A stretch of 64,000 nt of DNA from Novosphingobium terrae (GTDB taxonomy: Bacteria; Pseudomonadota; Alphaproteobacteria; Sphingomonadales; Sphingomonadaceae): the NCBI RefSeq assembly GCF_017163935.1, contig NZ_JABVZR010000001.1:1302001-1366000 (forward strand). Reading direction: 5' to 3'. The number at the start of each line of letters is the position of its first letter. Within the stretch, counting starts at the first letter, position 1. The position numbers were made by a program, and so were the translations under genes. Shown in pieces: positions 49,743-57,857 of this stretch. A model generated the notes under the pieces. The model was not told the origin of the DNA and did not search any database. It saw only the letters and a list, made by a program, of their open reading frames with translations.

Positions 49743-51176
49743 GTGAAAGACTGGCAAGACCAGATCGACCGCCTGCTGGATGCCCATGCCTCGATCATCG
49801 CTGTGGCGGATCAGATCGATGCGGCATTTGAAGCGGTGGTCAAAGGCTCTTTTGTGGCGATGCCACAGGCCTCGGGTGCGGTGATCGAGATGCGCGACGG
49901 TGACGAGATCGTCTATCGCGCGGCCAGCGGCGCCATGCTGAAAGACAAGATCGGGCTGCGGCTGAAGCTGGCGGGCAGCCTTTCGGGCACCTGCCTGACC
50001 AGCGGCGAGCCGCAATTGTGCCATGACAGCGAGACCGACAACCGCGTCAACCGCGATGCCTGCCGGGCCACGCATGTCCGCTCGATGGTGGTGGTGCCGA
50101 TCCCGTTTCAGGGCGAGAATGTCGCCGTGCTGAAGGTGTTTTCCGGCGCGCCCGAAGCTTTCTCGCAGGATGATGTGCGGGTGGCCTGCATGCTGGTGGC
50201 GCCCATCGCCTGCAGCATCGCCAGCGCGGCTCAGCTTGAAACCGCGCAGAGCCACAAGGCGCTGGCCCGTCGTTTCGAGGCGACCTTTGATCAGGCCGCG
50301 GTGGGCATGGTGCATGTCGATACCGCGGGGCGCTTTCTGCGCGTGAACGACCGCTTCTGCGCGGTGACGGGTCGCAGCGCGGAAGAACTCTACGCCTGCA
50401 ATTTCCGCGACATCACGCACCCTGATGATCTGGCCATCGACCTTGAACAACAGGCCGCGCTGACGGCGGGCGAGATCGACCACTATCAGCTGGAAAAGCG
50501 CTATCTGCTGCCCGATGGCGGCGCGATCTGGACGTATCTCACGGTCTCGATGGTGGCGCTGGAGGATGGCACGCCCGATTTCTACCTCGCGGTGGTGGAG
50601 GATATTTCCCAGCGCAAGGAGGCGGAAAACCTTGCCCTGCGCGATGCGCTGACCGGCCTGCCCAACCGCCGTGCCATGCTTCAGCGGCTGGCGACCGAGA
50701 TGGGCGGTCTGCCCGATGCGCCGCGCAGTCTGGCGGTGGCCTATCTCGATCTCGATCACTTCAAGCAGGTCAATGACCGGCTGGGCCATGCGGTGGGCGA
50801 TGAATGTCTGATCGAGGTGGCCAAGGGCATTCAGGGCGCGATCCGCACGGGCGATACGCTGTATCGGATCGCGGGGGATGAGTTCGTGCTGCTGCTGCCC
50901 GGCGCCGGGATGGAGGATGTCGATGGCATTCTGCGCCGTCTGAACGATGCGATCGCCGCGCGCATCGCCCATGCCGACTGGCGTGTTGGGGTGAGTTCAG
51001 GCGCGGTGGTGCTGATGCCGGGCACCAGCGCCTCGGTGGAAGAGGTGATCAACGCCGCTGACCGGATGATGTATGAAATCAAGAAGTTCCGCGATCAGCT
51101 CGGCCATGATATCGAGGTCGACAAGCGCCATAAGGTACGCGCCTTCGATGAGATCGCGGCGGCGCCCCTCGGTTAG
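49743..51176 (+). CDS. GAF-PAS-GGDEF diguanylate cyclase
   Basis: A 477-aa soluble sensor and c-di-GMP synthase. Order: GAF (about 15-165) with LSGTCLTSGEPQLCHDS and DACRATHVRSMVVVPIP, PAS/PAC (about 178-292), then GGDEF (about 295-465). The active-site loop reads RIAGDEFVLLL, so the first Gly is Ala (AGDEF, 377-381). The product-inhibition site R-x-x-D (Arg368-Asp371) lies exactly five residues before it. DALTGLPNRR and DLDHFKQVNDRLGHAVGD are intact, so activity is likely. GTG 49743 (GGAG upstream) is preferred to ATG 49710, which would add 11 residues. Confidence 0.9.
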   Translation: MKDWQDQIDRLLDAHASIIAVADQIDAAFEAVVKGSFVAMPQASGAVIEMRDGDEIVYRAASGAMLKDKIGLRLKLAGSLSGTCLTSGEPQLCHDSETDNRVNRDACRATHVRSMVVVPIPFQGENVAVLKVFSGAPEAFSQDDVRVACMLVAPIACSIASAAQLETAQSHKALARRFEATFDQAAVGMVHVDTAGRFLRVNDRFCAVTGRSAEELYACNFRDITHPDDLAIDLEQQAALTAGEIDHYQLEKRYLLPDGGAIWTYLTVSMVALEDGTPDFYLAVVEDISQRKEAENLALRDALTGLPNRRAMLQRLATEMGGLPDAPRSLAVAYLDLDHFKQVNDRLGHAVGDECLIEVAKGIQGAIRTGDTLYRIAGDEFVLLLPGAGMEDVDGILRRLNDAIAARIAHADWRVGVSSGAVVLMPGTSASVEEVINAADRMMYEIKKFRDQLGHDIEVDKRHKVRAFDEIAAAPLG

Positions 51177-51179
51177 CTG

Positions 51180-51239
51180 ATCAGCACCACGTTCATCAGC
51201 ACCACGTTCATCAGTACCACGTCCATCAGCACCACAGGG
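51180..51239. repeat. four tandem 15-bp units at a gene's 3' end
   Basis: Units ATCAGCACCACGTTC (51180-51194, 51195-51209), ATCAGTACCACGTCC (51210-51224) and a degenerate fourth (51225-51239). The fourth contains the stop codon of the minus-strand gene; the other three repeat its stop region beyond it. Confidence 0.95.
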
Positions 51240-51993
51240 CCTGCGCCTTGAGGTGCGGATTGGCGCATTTGGCAGGCGTCGGCAGTTTCTGACCCGCATG
51301 CCACAGGCCCAGCCTGCCCATCAGATTGGGCATTTCGGAATCGATCACCGCCAGCGGGTTGCCGTCGCCATAGCGGGTGGCGCTGCGATAGCGCAGCGCC
51401 TGCACATAGGTGCCCGTCGGCCCCGGCTTGCTGACGGTGATCCAGAAGCCGAAGGGGGCGTTGGAGGTCGGCTCGGCCCAGATGATGGCGCCGCGCAGGG
51501 GGCCGCTCTCGATATAGCGGATTTCCTGATTGTTGTTGTGCCCGGTGTTGGCGCGATAAGCCAAAGTGAAGCCATCCTTCGCCTTGTCATAGGTGAGGGC
51601 GGCGAAACCGATCCGCGCGTCATTGTTGACGGCCCGCGTGCTGGCCACGCCCACCAGCAGCAGCGGACTGCCTTCGCGTGGATAAACGATCCGGGAGTCG
51701 AAGAGGGAATGCGGCTCGTTGTAGATATCGTCCTTGTCGGCGGAGATTTTCAGCAGATCGGGCAAAGCGGGGGAGCAATGATGCCCGCCATCCTTGCTGA
51801 GGCAGAGCTTGATCACACCGGGCACAGGATCGCCATCCATCACCGGATCGGGCACATCGGGGCCCTGCGTCGCGGTGAAGCGCCATGCCGAGCCGGGCCA
51901 GTTCAGCGAGGCGATCACGCCCTGTTTCGCCATGGCCGCAGAGCCTGTGCAAAGCATGGCCGCCATGGCCAGCGCCGAACTCAGCTTAAGCAT
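51226..51993 (-). CDS. exported protein of unknown function with tandemly duplicated 3' end
   Basis: A 255-aa secreted protein. The ATG at 51993 (MLKLSSALAMAAM) has AAGGGG 6 nt upstream; in-frame ATGs lie slightly earlier. Signal peptide ends AAMAKQG. The mature region has three cysteines, the last being the C-terminal residue, and the motifs LCLSKDGGHHCSPALPDLLK, YNEPHSLFDSRIVYP and YRANTGHNNNQEIRYIESGP. No family recognised. Its last codons (Trp-Cys-stop) are repeated downstream as 15-bp units. It lies between the cyclase and a MerR gene. Confidence 0.75.
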   Translation of the reverse strand: MLKLSSALAMAAMLCTGSAAMAKQGVIASLNWPGSAWRFTATQGPDVPDPVMDGDPVPGVIKLCLSKDGGHHCSPALPDLLKISADKDDIYNEPHSLFDSRIVYPREGSPLLLVGVASTRAVNNDARIGFAALTYDKAKDGFTLAYRANTGHNNNQEIRYIESGPLRGAIIWAEPTSNAPFGFWITVSKPGPTGTYVQALRYRSATRYGDGNPLAVIDSEMPNLMGRLGLWHAGQKLPTPAKCANPHLKAQALWC

Positions 51994-52024
51994 GCTCATC
52001 CCCTTACTTTTCATGGCTTTTCTA

Positions 52025-52468
52025 TCAGCGGACTTGATGTTCGCCAAGCGGTGTATCGCAGGGGCGCGTCTCGAAGGCGGCGATGATCGGGCAGGGGCCT
52101 GCGCCCCCGTGCTCGCAATCGTGCGCCAGCCTTGAAAGCGCATCACGCGCCGCCGTCAGCTGAGCGATCTGGGCATCGAGCGCGGCAATCCGCCCCTGCG
52201 CCATGCTGCGCGCCCGGGCGCGATCCTGCGTGCTGTCCAGCGCGATCAGCTCGCCGATCTCCTCCAGCGTAAAACCCGCCGCCTGCGCCTGACGGATGAA
52301 ACGCAGCCGCCGTGCATCCGCTGCGCCATAGCGGCGGATGCTGCCGCCATGGCCATGCGCCGGGCCTTGCTCCGGCACCTCCAGCAGGCCCTTGCGCTGG
52401 TAGAAGCGCACGGTTTCCACGCCGACGCCGCCCGCGCGGGCGAGGGTTGAAATCGTCATGTCACTCAT
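52025..52468 (-). CDS. MerR-family regulator with C-terminal cysteine cluster
   Basis: A 147-aa dimeric activator. MerR winged helix at the N-terminus (ISTLARAGGVGVETVRFYQR, then GGSIRRYGAADARRLRFI), a long coiled-coil dimer helix (about 82-112), and a C-terminal effector tail with Cys118, Cys126 and Cys137 (HDCEHGGAGPCPII). This resembles mercury MerR, but the first of the three Hg-binding cysteines (position about 82) is absent, so another thiophilic metal or a thiol/aldehyde signal is possible. The ATG at 52468 is clear. It faces a glutaredoxin-MauE gene across a perfect MerR operator. Confidence 0.9.
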   Translation of the reverse strand: MSDMTISTLARAGGVGVETVRFYQRKGLLEVPEQGPAHGHGGSIRRYGAADARRLRFIRQAQAAGFTLEEIGELIALDSTQDRARARSMAQGRIAALDAQIAQLTAARDALSRLAHDCEHGGAGPCPIIAAFETRPCDTPLGEHQVR

Positions 52469-52472
52469 GCGC

Positions 52473-52504
52473 TTGACTCCGTACCATGGTACGGAGCGTA
52501 TAAG
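52473..52504 (+). promoter_or_regulatory. MerR-type promoter with 20-bp spacer and perfect dyad operator
   Basis: TTGACT (-35, 52473-52478) and TATAAG (-10, 52499-52504) are separated by 20 bp, the over-long spacing that MerR activators correct by distorting DNA. CTCCGTACCATGGTACGGAG (52477-52496) is a perfect 20-bp palindrome between them. It drives the gene at 52537 and overlaps the region upstream of merR. Confidence 0.9.
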
Positions 52505-52536
52505 GCGGGCCTGTCCAACTGGAAAGACCCCGTGCC

Positions 52537-53277
52537 ATGCCTTCATCTGCCCCTACTGCCACGCTCTACCGCATGGTGATGCCCGGCCATATGTGCCCCT
52601 TCGGCCTGAAGGCGCGCCATCTGCTGCGCAGCAAGGGCTATGTGGTGGAGGACAAATGGCTCACCACCCGCGAAGAGACTGATGCCTTCAAAGCCGCGTA
52701 TGATGTGAAGACCACGCCGCAGATCTTTATCGGTGGCCAGCGCATCGGCGGGCATGACGATCTGCGCCGCCATCTGGGTCTTGCCGTGGCCGATCCCAAG
52801 GCGACCAGCTATCGGCCTGTTATGGCGCTGTTTGCGATCACGGCCTTGATGGCGCTGAGTGTCAGTCAGGCGGTCTCGGGCACGCCCTTCACCATGCAGG
52901 CGGCGCAGTGGTTTATCGGCTTTTCGATGTGCGTGCTGGCGCTGCTGAAGCTGCAGGATATCGAGCGCTTTTCCACCATGTTCCTCAATTACGACCTGCT
53001 GGCGCGGCAATGGGTGCCCTATGGCCGCATCTATCCCTTCGCCGAGGCGCTGGCAGGTGTGCTGATGGTGGGCGGGGTGTTGACGTGGCTGTCCGCGCCC
53101 ATCGCTCTGTTTATCGGCGGGATCGGGGGGATTTCGGTGTTCAAGGCGGTCTATGTCGACAAGCGCGAGTTGAAATGCGCCTGCGTCGGCGGATCGAGCA
53201 CCGTGCCCTTGGGCTTCCTTTCCCTCACCGAGAATGTGATGATGGTGGTGATGGCACTGTGGATGGTGCTGCGCTGA
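52537..53277 (+). CDS. glutaredoxin-MauE fusion membrane protein
   Basis: A 246-aa fusion. Residues about 8-82 are a glutaredoxin fold with a monothiol-type site CPFG (Cys20) and the cis-proline motif TTPQIFIGG (59-67). Residues about 93-246 are a four-helix MauE/DoxX-like membrane domain with a Cys-x-Cys (Cys214, Cys216 in LKCACVGGSS). MauE-type domains work with thiol redox partners; here both are on one chain. It is controlled by the adjacent MerR promoter and followed 13 bp later by a glyoxalase-fold gene. A role in handling thiol stress, metals or reactive aldehydes is plausible, not shown. Confidence 0.88.
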   Translation: MPSSAPTATLYRMVMPGHMCPFGLKARHLLRSKGYVVEDKWLTTREETDAFKAAYDVKTTPQIFIGGQRIGGHDDLRRHLGLAVADPKATSYRPVMALFAITALMALSVSQAVSGTPFTMQAAQWFIGFSMCVLALLKLQDIERFSTMFLNYDLLARQWVPYGRIYPFAEALAGVLMVGGVLTWLSAPIALFIGGIGGISVFKAVYVDKRELKCACVGGSSTVPLGFLSLTENVMMVVMALWMVLR

Positions 53278-53290
53278 GGAAGAGATGCTT

Positions 53291-53671
53291 ATGCCCGAAG
53301 CCGAGATCACCTTCGAACGGACCATCCCGATCCTGCGCATCTTCGATGTGGCCAAGACGCGGGAGTTCTATCTCGACTTTCTCGGCTTCAGCGTGACGAT
53401 GGAGCATCGTTTCGAGCCCGATCTACCGCTCTATATGGGGGTGGAGCGGGCCGGGCTGGAGCTGCATCTCTCCGAGCATCACGGCGATGCCTGTCCGGGC
53501 TCGACGGTCTTTGTGTGGATGCGCGGCGTGCGGGCCTATCACGCGGAGCTGACGGCCAAACGCTATAACTATGGCCGCCCCGGCCTTCAGGCGTTGCCAT
53601 GGGGCGATCAGATCGAGGTGCATGATCCCTTCGGCAACCGCATCCGCTTCTGCGAAACATCAGACCGGTAA
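53291..53671 (+). CDS. VOC/glyoxalase-superfamily protein
   Basis: A 126-aa vicinal-oxygen-chelate protein resembling bleomycin-resistance-type glyoxalases. Repeated beta-alpha-beta-beta-beta units: IPILRIFDVAKTREFYLDFL with GLELHLSEHHGD, then TVFVWMRGVRAYHAELTAK with IEVHDPFGNRIRFCE. The last Glu is the usual metal-ligand position. The ATG at 53291 (GGAAG upstream) is preferred; an alternative at 53285 would add two residues. Third gene of the MerR cassette. Its end overlaps the converging glycosylase gene by 12 bp. Confidence 0.88.
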   Translation: MPEAEITFERTIPILRIFDVAKTREFYLDFLGFSVTMEHRFEPDLPLYMGVERAGLELHLSEHHGDACPGSTVFVWMRGVRAYHAELTAKRYNYGRPGLQALPWGDQIEVHDPFGNRIRFCETSDR

Positions 53672-54214
53672 GGGCTTGCTCAGCCATGGCGAGCCCTTCA
53701 GGCAAAAGCGCCACGGCGTCTCCACCCCCTTGCTGATGCCGATGCGCGGGCCGGCGATCACCTCCACCTTTTCGCCCGCGATAAGGCGGAACGGCGGCTG
53801 ATCCAGCGGGTGGCCATAGAGGCTGTGATCCACCCCGAGCGCCTGCGTCAGTTTGCCCGGCCCGGAGCAGAGCTGGCGCTTTTCGGCAAAGCCGCGCCGC
53901 TCGATCATCGCCGCCACCCCGCAGACCGGTTCCAGCGCCCGGATCAGCACCCCGCGACCCTTGCCGCAGCCCATATTGAGGCACCAGTGAAGCCCATGGC
54001 TGCGGTAGATATAGGTGTGCCCCGGTGGCCCGAACAGGCTGACGGTGCGCGGCGTGGGGCCGCGAAAGGCATGGCTGGCCGGGTCGAGCGGATCATAGGC
54101 CTCGGTTTCGACAATGACCCCGCCCACGCCGTTCACCAGCAGGGTCACCCCGATCAGATCGTGGCCAACGGAGGGGGAATCGCGGTCGAAGAATGCGGCG
54201 GAAAGATCGGTCAT
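53660..54214 (-). CDS. alkyladenine (3-methyladenine) DNA glycosylase, AAG type
   Basis: A 184-aa base-excision repair enzyme that removes alkylated purines. AAG hallmarks are present: VIVETEAYDPLDPASHAFRG (catalytic glutamate in ETEAY), TPRTVSLFGPPGHTYIYRSHG with the intercalating-region tyrosine, and GPGKLTQALGV near the C-terminal third. The start is ATG 54214. It is convergent with and overlaps the glyoxalase gene by 12 bp. Confidence 0.92.
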   Translation of the reverse strand: MTDLSAAFFDRDSPSVGHDLIGVTLLVNGVGGVIVETEAYDPLDPASHAFRGPTPRTVSLFGPPGHTYIYRSHGLHWCLNMGCGKGRGVLIRALEPVCGVAAMIERRGFAEKRQLCSGPGKLTQALGVDHSLYGHPLDQPPFRLIAGEKVEVIAGPRIGISKGVETPWRFCLKGSPWLSKPLPV

Positions 54215-54248
54215 CGCGAGGTGAAAGCGTAAGGCACCGGCCCGGTTC

Positions 54249-54680
54249 CTATTCCCCGCTGTAGGCGTCGCTTTCCGCCTCGATGGCGCGCAGTTCGATC
54301 AGCGTCTTGTCGATGGCCTCACGCTGATGCTCCAGCTGGGCGATGCGCTTGCGCACCTGGCCCAGCAGCATCTGGTTCTGCTCCACATGCTGCGGATCGG
54401 CATCGTAGAGATCGAGGAAGTCTTTGATCTCCTTGATCGAAAAGCCCAGCCTTTTGCCGCGCAGGATCAGCTGCATGCGCGCCACATCGCGCTTGGCATA
54501 GATGCGGGTGTTGCCCACGCGCTGCGGCTCGATCAGCCCCTTGTCCTCATAGAAGCGCAAGGTGCGGTGCGTGACGCCGAGATGCTCAGCCACCTCCTGA
54601 ATGCCGCGCAATGACGAGGCAGGGCGGGGGCCGCGGGTGGATGGCAGCGGTGTGCCGGATGTGTGGGCAATCTCGTCCAT
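54249..54680 (-). CDS. MerR-family regulator of the fatty-acid degradation locus
   Basis: A 143-aa MerR-type activator/repressor of the group that controls acyl-CoA metabolism (LiuR-like). DNA-binding domain: GIQEVAEHLGVTHRTLRFYE and RVGNTRIYAKRDVARMQLIL, then LGFSIKEIKDFLDLYDAD; dimer coiled coil about 90-130. No cysteines, which fits an acyl-CoA type ligand rather than metal. The ATG at 54680 has GAAGGG upstream. Its own promoter contains a 16-bp operator, and a near-copy lies between the two fatty-acid operons. It is co-directional with fadD and fadL. Confidence 0.9.
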   Translation of the reverse strand: MDEIAHTSGTPLPSTRGPRPASSLRGIQEVAEHLGVTHRTLRFYEDKGLIEPQRVGNTRIYAKRDVARMQLILRGKRLGFSIKEIKDFLDLYDADPQHVEQNQMLLGQVRKRIAQLEHQREAIDKTLIELRAIEAESDAYSGE

Positions 54681-54718
54681 GGCGTCCCTTCCATGCCTGA
54701 TCGATGCCGTAATGATGG

Positions 54719-54734
54719 TTAACCTAAGCGTCAA
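54719..54734 (-). promoter_or_regulatory. MerR-type operator upstream of the fatty-acid MerR gene
   Basis: Read in the gene's direction: TTGACGCTTAGGTTAA, a near-palindrome. It is identical at 13 of 16 positions to TTGACGTATAGGTCAA at 58394-58409. It lies 39-54 bp before the start codon. Confidence 0.65.
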
Positions 54735-54753
54735 TGCGGAGTTTGGAGCGACT

Positions 54754-56430
54754 TCAGCCCGGTTTCTCGCGCTTCAGCCGCTCTTCTTCCACCAGCTCCT
54801 TCTTGGACAGCTTGCCGACCATGGTCTTGGGCAGGCTGTCACGAATTTCCACCTCGCGCGGCAGCTCGATGCGGTTGAGCCAATCCTCAAGGAAAGCGCG
54901 GATTTCCGGCGGGGTGACAGTGTACCCCTCATGCAGCTTCACGAAAAGCTTGGGGGCCTGCCCGCGATAGGGATCGGGCACGCCGATGGCGATGGCCTCC
55001 TCGATGGCGGGATGCTGATAGGCCGCTTCCTCGATCACGCGGGGATAGACGTTGTAGCCGCCGCACAGGATCATGTCCTTCATGCGGTCGATCAGGAAGA
55101 GATAGCCGTCCTCGTCGATATAGCCGATGTCACCGGTGCGCAGCGCGCCATCGACGAAGACCTTCTCGGTTTCCTCAGGCTTCTTCCAATAGCCGGCCAT
55201 CACCTGAGGACCGCGCACGCAGATCTCGCCCTTTTCGCCCACGGGCAGCACGCGGCTGGGGTCTTCCATATCGCGGATCTCGATCAGCGTGCCGGGGAAG
55301 CGCCGCCCGCAGCTGTTTTCCTTAACGAGGCCATCCACCATATTGCAGGCGACGATGGGCGAGGCTTCGGTCAGCCCATAGCCCTCGCAGACATGCGCGC
55401 CCATCAACTCCTCAAAGGTCTGGCGAACATCCAGCGGCAGCGGGGCGCCGCCGGAGATACAGGCCCGCAGGCCCGAGAAATCAGGGCGCTGCTCCTCCGG
55501 CAAAGCGTTCAAAGCGATAAACAGCGTGGGCACACCAAAGAACAGCGAAGGCGGCTTGCGCTTGATGGTCTCAAGGAATTGCCCCATCTCGAAACGCGGC
55601 AGCAGCACCAGCTCGGCGGCAATCTCCACCGAGAAATTAAGCACCGCCGTTAACGCAAAGACGTGGAACATCGGCAGCACCGCCAAGGTGCGCTGAGGTC
55701 CCTTCAGCCCCTTGCCGATATGCGCCCGCTGCTGCAGGGCATTGGCGGTCAGGTTGGCATGGGTCAGCATCGCGCCCTTGGGAATGCCGGTGGTGCCGCC
55801 GGTGTATTGCAGCACCGCCAGATCGCCGGGCAGCACCTCGACGGGATCATGAGGCTCGCGCCGCTCGACCAGCCGGTTGTAGGCGATATGCAACCCGTCT
55901 TCGGTGAAATGGGCATGTTCGCGGATTTTCAGCACGCGCCAGCCCAGAGACTTCATCGCGGGCAGGATCGCGGCCATCGGGCACATCACGATCTTCTCGA
56001 TGCCCGCACCCGGGCCAACCTTGCGCACCTTCTCATGGATGGCGGCGATATCGGGCACGGCCACCATGCGCGCGCCGGAATCGCGGAAGATATGCTCCAT
56101 CTCCCGCTCGGTGTAGAGCGGGTTCATATTGACCACCACGGCCCCCAGTTTCAGCGCGGCAAAATACAGCACGATGAAATAGGGCGTGTTGGGCAGACAC
56201 AGGACAAAGCGATCCCCCTTGGCCAGCCCCAGATCCTGCAGCCCGCGTGCCGTGCGCTCCACCAGAATGCCGATGTCCTTATAGGCCCATGTGCGGCCCA
56301 GAAAATCGACGGCGGGGCGCTCGGCATGCTCAAGCACGGCATGGTCGAGGAAATCGGTGACCAGCCGGGGCTCGAACTCCCAATTGTGCGGGATGGGTTC
56401 GACCTGAGGAAGAGGGGCTTTGGTGGCCAT
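54754..56430 (-). CDS. fadD: long-chain fatty acid--CoA ligase
   Basis: A 558-aa AMP-forming ligase that activates fatty acids as CoA thioesters at the inner membrane. The P-loop YTGGTTGIPKGAMLTHANL, the later YGLTEASPIVACN, the hinge aspartate in RTGDIGYIDEDGYLFL and the catalytic lysine near the C-terminus (DSLPKTMVGKLSK) are intact. It follows fadL by 41 bp and precedes the MerR gene by 73 bp. Likely co-expressed with fadL and controlled by that MerR protein. Confidence 0.93.
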   Translation of the reverse strand: MATKAPLPQVEPIPHNWEFEPRLVTDFLDHAVLEHAERPAVDFLGRTWAYKDIGILVERTARGLQDLGLAKGDRFVLCLPNTPYFIVLYFAALKLGAVVVNMNPLYTEREMEHIFRDSGARMVAVPDIAAIHEKVRKVGPGAGIEKIVMCPMAAILPAMKSLGWRVLKIREHAHFTEDGLHIAYNRLVERREPHDPVEVLPGDLAVLQYTGGTTGIPKGAMLTHANLTANALQQRAHIGKGLKGPQRTLAVLPMFHVFALTAVLNFSVEIAAELVLLPRFEMGQFLETIKRKPPSLFFGVPTLFIALNALPEEQRPDFSGLRACISGGAPLPLDVRQTFEELMGAHVCEGYGLTEASPIVACNMVDGLVKENSCGRRFPGTLIEIRDMEDPSRVLPVGEKGEICVRGPQVMAGYWKKPEETEKVFVDGALRTGDIGYIDEDGYLFLIDRMKDMILCGGYNVYPRVIEEAAYQHPAIEEAIAIGVPDPYRGQAPKLFVKLHEGYTVTPPEIRAFLEDWLNRIELPREVEIRDSLPKTMVGKLSKKELVEEERLKREKPG

Positions 56431-56471
56431 GGGAGGGGAATCGCCTTGCTTTGCTGTGTCGGGTGGGGTCG

Positions 56472-57803
56472 TCAGAAACTCAGACGCCCGCCCAGCGAGA
56501 AGATGAAGACATGCGGGGAATTGACCGTGCCGCTCACCAGAATGGGCGTCTGCACCACAGTGCCCGCATAGGCGGCGGTGGTGCGGTTGACCGGCGCATT
56601 GTCGAGCGTCAGATAGTTGAAGGCCGCGTCGATCTTGAAGGCCTTGCCGATGGCATGGGTGCCGCCAAAGGCGAAGTTCCAGCGGTTGCTGTCCGGCACG
56701 CGGGCGTCGCGCTGCTCGCCGCGCACGGGGGTCATGTCACGCTGCACACCGGCGCGCACGGTCCAGGTGGGCGAGAGATCGGCATCGAAGCCTGCCGCAT
56801 AGCTCCAGGTGTTGCGATAATTCTCGGGCATGGCGGTGTTCAGAGGCGAACCCAGATAGATGTTCTGGAACTCGCTCCAGCCGAAGCGGGTGACGCTGCC
56901 GTTCAGGGTCAGGCCGGGCGTGATCTTGTAGCGCGCGCCCATGTTGAGCTGCCAGGGCGTGGTGAACTTCGCCGTGGTGTTGAGCGTGGTGTTCTGCCCC
57001 GCCAGCGGCCCCAGCAGGCCGCCGATGGTGACCGAACCATCCAGCGTATGGGTGATCGCCGACTTGTAGCTGATGCCAAGGCTCAAGGGCCCATGGCGAT
57101 ATTGCGCGCCCAGCGAATAGCCGACATCCCAGCCGCTGCCCTTCAGCGCCTGACTGCCATCGGGCAGCAGCGGCGAGAGATTGGGCAGGGCATTGCTGAG
57201 ATAGGCGCTGGCCCGCTCGACATTGACCGCGGCACCCAGGCTGAGGCCGGGCGCCACTTCCGCCGCGATGGAGGGCTGGATATCGATGGTGCGCAGGCGG
57301 GTGGTCATCGCGGTGTAGCGCGCCCAGCTGGTCGTCGAATATTGCGTGGTGAAGTTGTAAGGCGCGGTGATCGACAGACCCAGCGAGAGATGCGAGCCGA
57401 TGCCATGGGCGATCGCGCCCGAAGGCAGCACGCCATTGTTGATGGGATTATGCGTCGTCTGGTCGCCGCCCACAGCGGCGGGAGCCTGACCCGGGCGCAC
57501 GATCAGCGTGCCGGTGTTGGTCACATCGGCGCGTGGCAGAATGGCCGTTACGCTGATCGCGGCGCTGCCGCCTTCCAGCCCGCCGATGGAGGCCGGGTTC
57601 CACCAGAGGCTTTCGGCCCCCTGATCGGCCACTTCGCCCGAAAAGGCGCGGCCCGAAGCTTTGGTCGATTGATCCTGAAGATAGAAGCCCCCGGCCAGCG
57701 CGGGGGTCGCTCCCAGCATGGTGCCCACAAGGCTGCCGGCCAGCAGCAGACGGCGATTGTCAGAGGTCGGCTTGCGCCGACGGGTGGCAAATGCCTTCAT
57801 CAT
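56472..57803 (-). CDS. fadL: FadL/OmpP1/TodX-family outer-membrane fatty-acid channel
   Basis: A 443-aa barrel protein that lets long-chain fatty acids or other hydrophobic compounds cross the outer membrane. Signal peptide ends ALAGGFYLQDQS; the FadL N-terminal hatch follows with STKASGRAFSGEVADQG and SLWWNPAS (the NPA motif). The barrel ends FSLGGRLSF with terminal Phe. GGGAG precedes the ATG at 57803. It lies 54 bp after a DUF2147 gene and 41 bp before fadD. Confidence 0.94.
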   Translation of the reverse strand: MMKAFATRRRKPTSDNRRLLLAGSLVGTMLGATPALAGGFYLQDQSTKASGRAFSGEVADQGAESLWWNPASIGGLEGGSAAISVTAILPRADVTNTGTLIVRPGQAPAAVGGDQTTHNPINNGVLPSGAIAHGIGSHLSLGLSITAPYNFTTQYSTTSWARYTAMTTRLRTIDIQPSIAAEVAPGLSLGAAVNVERASAYLSNALPNLSPLLPDGSQALKGSGWDVGYSLGAQYRHGPLSLGISYKSAITHTLDGSVTIGGLLGPLAGQNTTLNTTAKFTTPWQLNMGARYKITPGLTLNGSVTRFGWSEFQNIYLGSPLNTAMPENYRNTWSYAAGFDADLSPTWTVRAGVQRDMTPVRGEQRDARVPDSNRWNFAFGGTHAIGKAFKIDAAFNYLTLDNAPVNRTTAAYAGTVVQTPILVSGTVNSPHVFIFSLGGRLSF

Positions 57804-57857
57804 TCTTCTCCCAATATGGGGGTGGCCCGTTGACCGGGCTCACCCAAACTTTTGATT

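Noticed and set aside
51180..51239. CRISPR-like repeat array
   Set aside because: Units are contiguous 15-bp tandem copies without spacers, and there are no cas genes.
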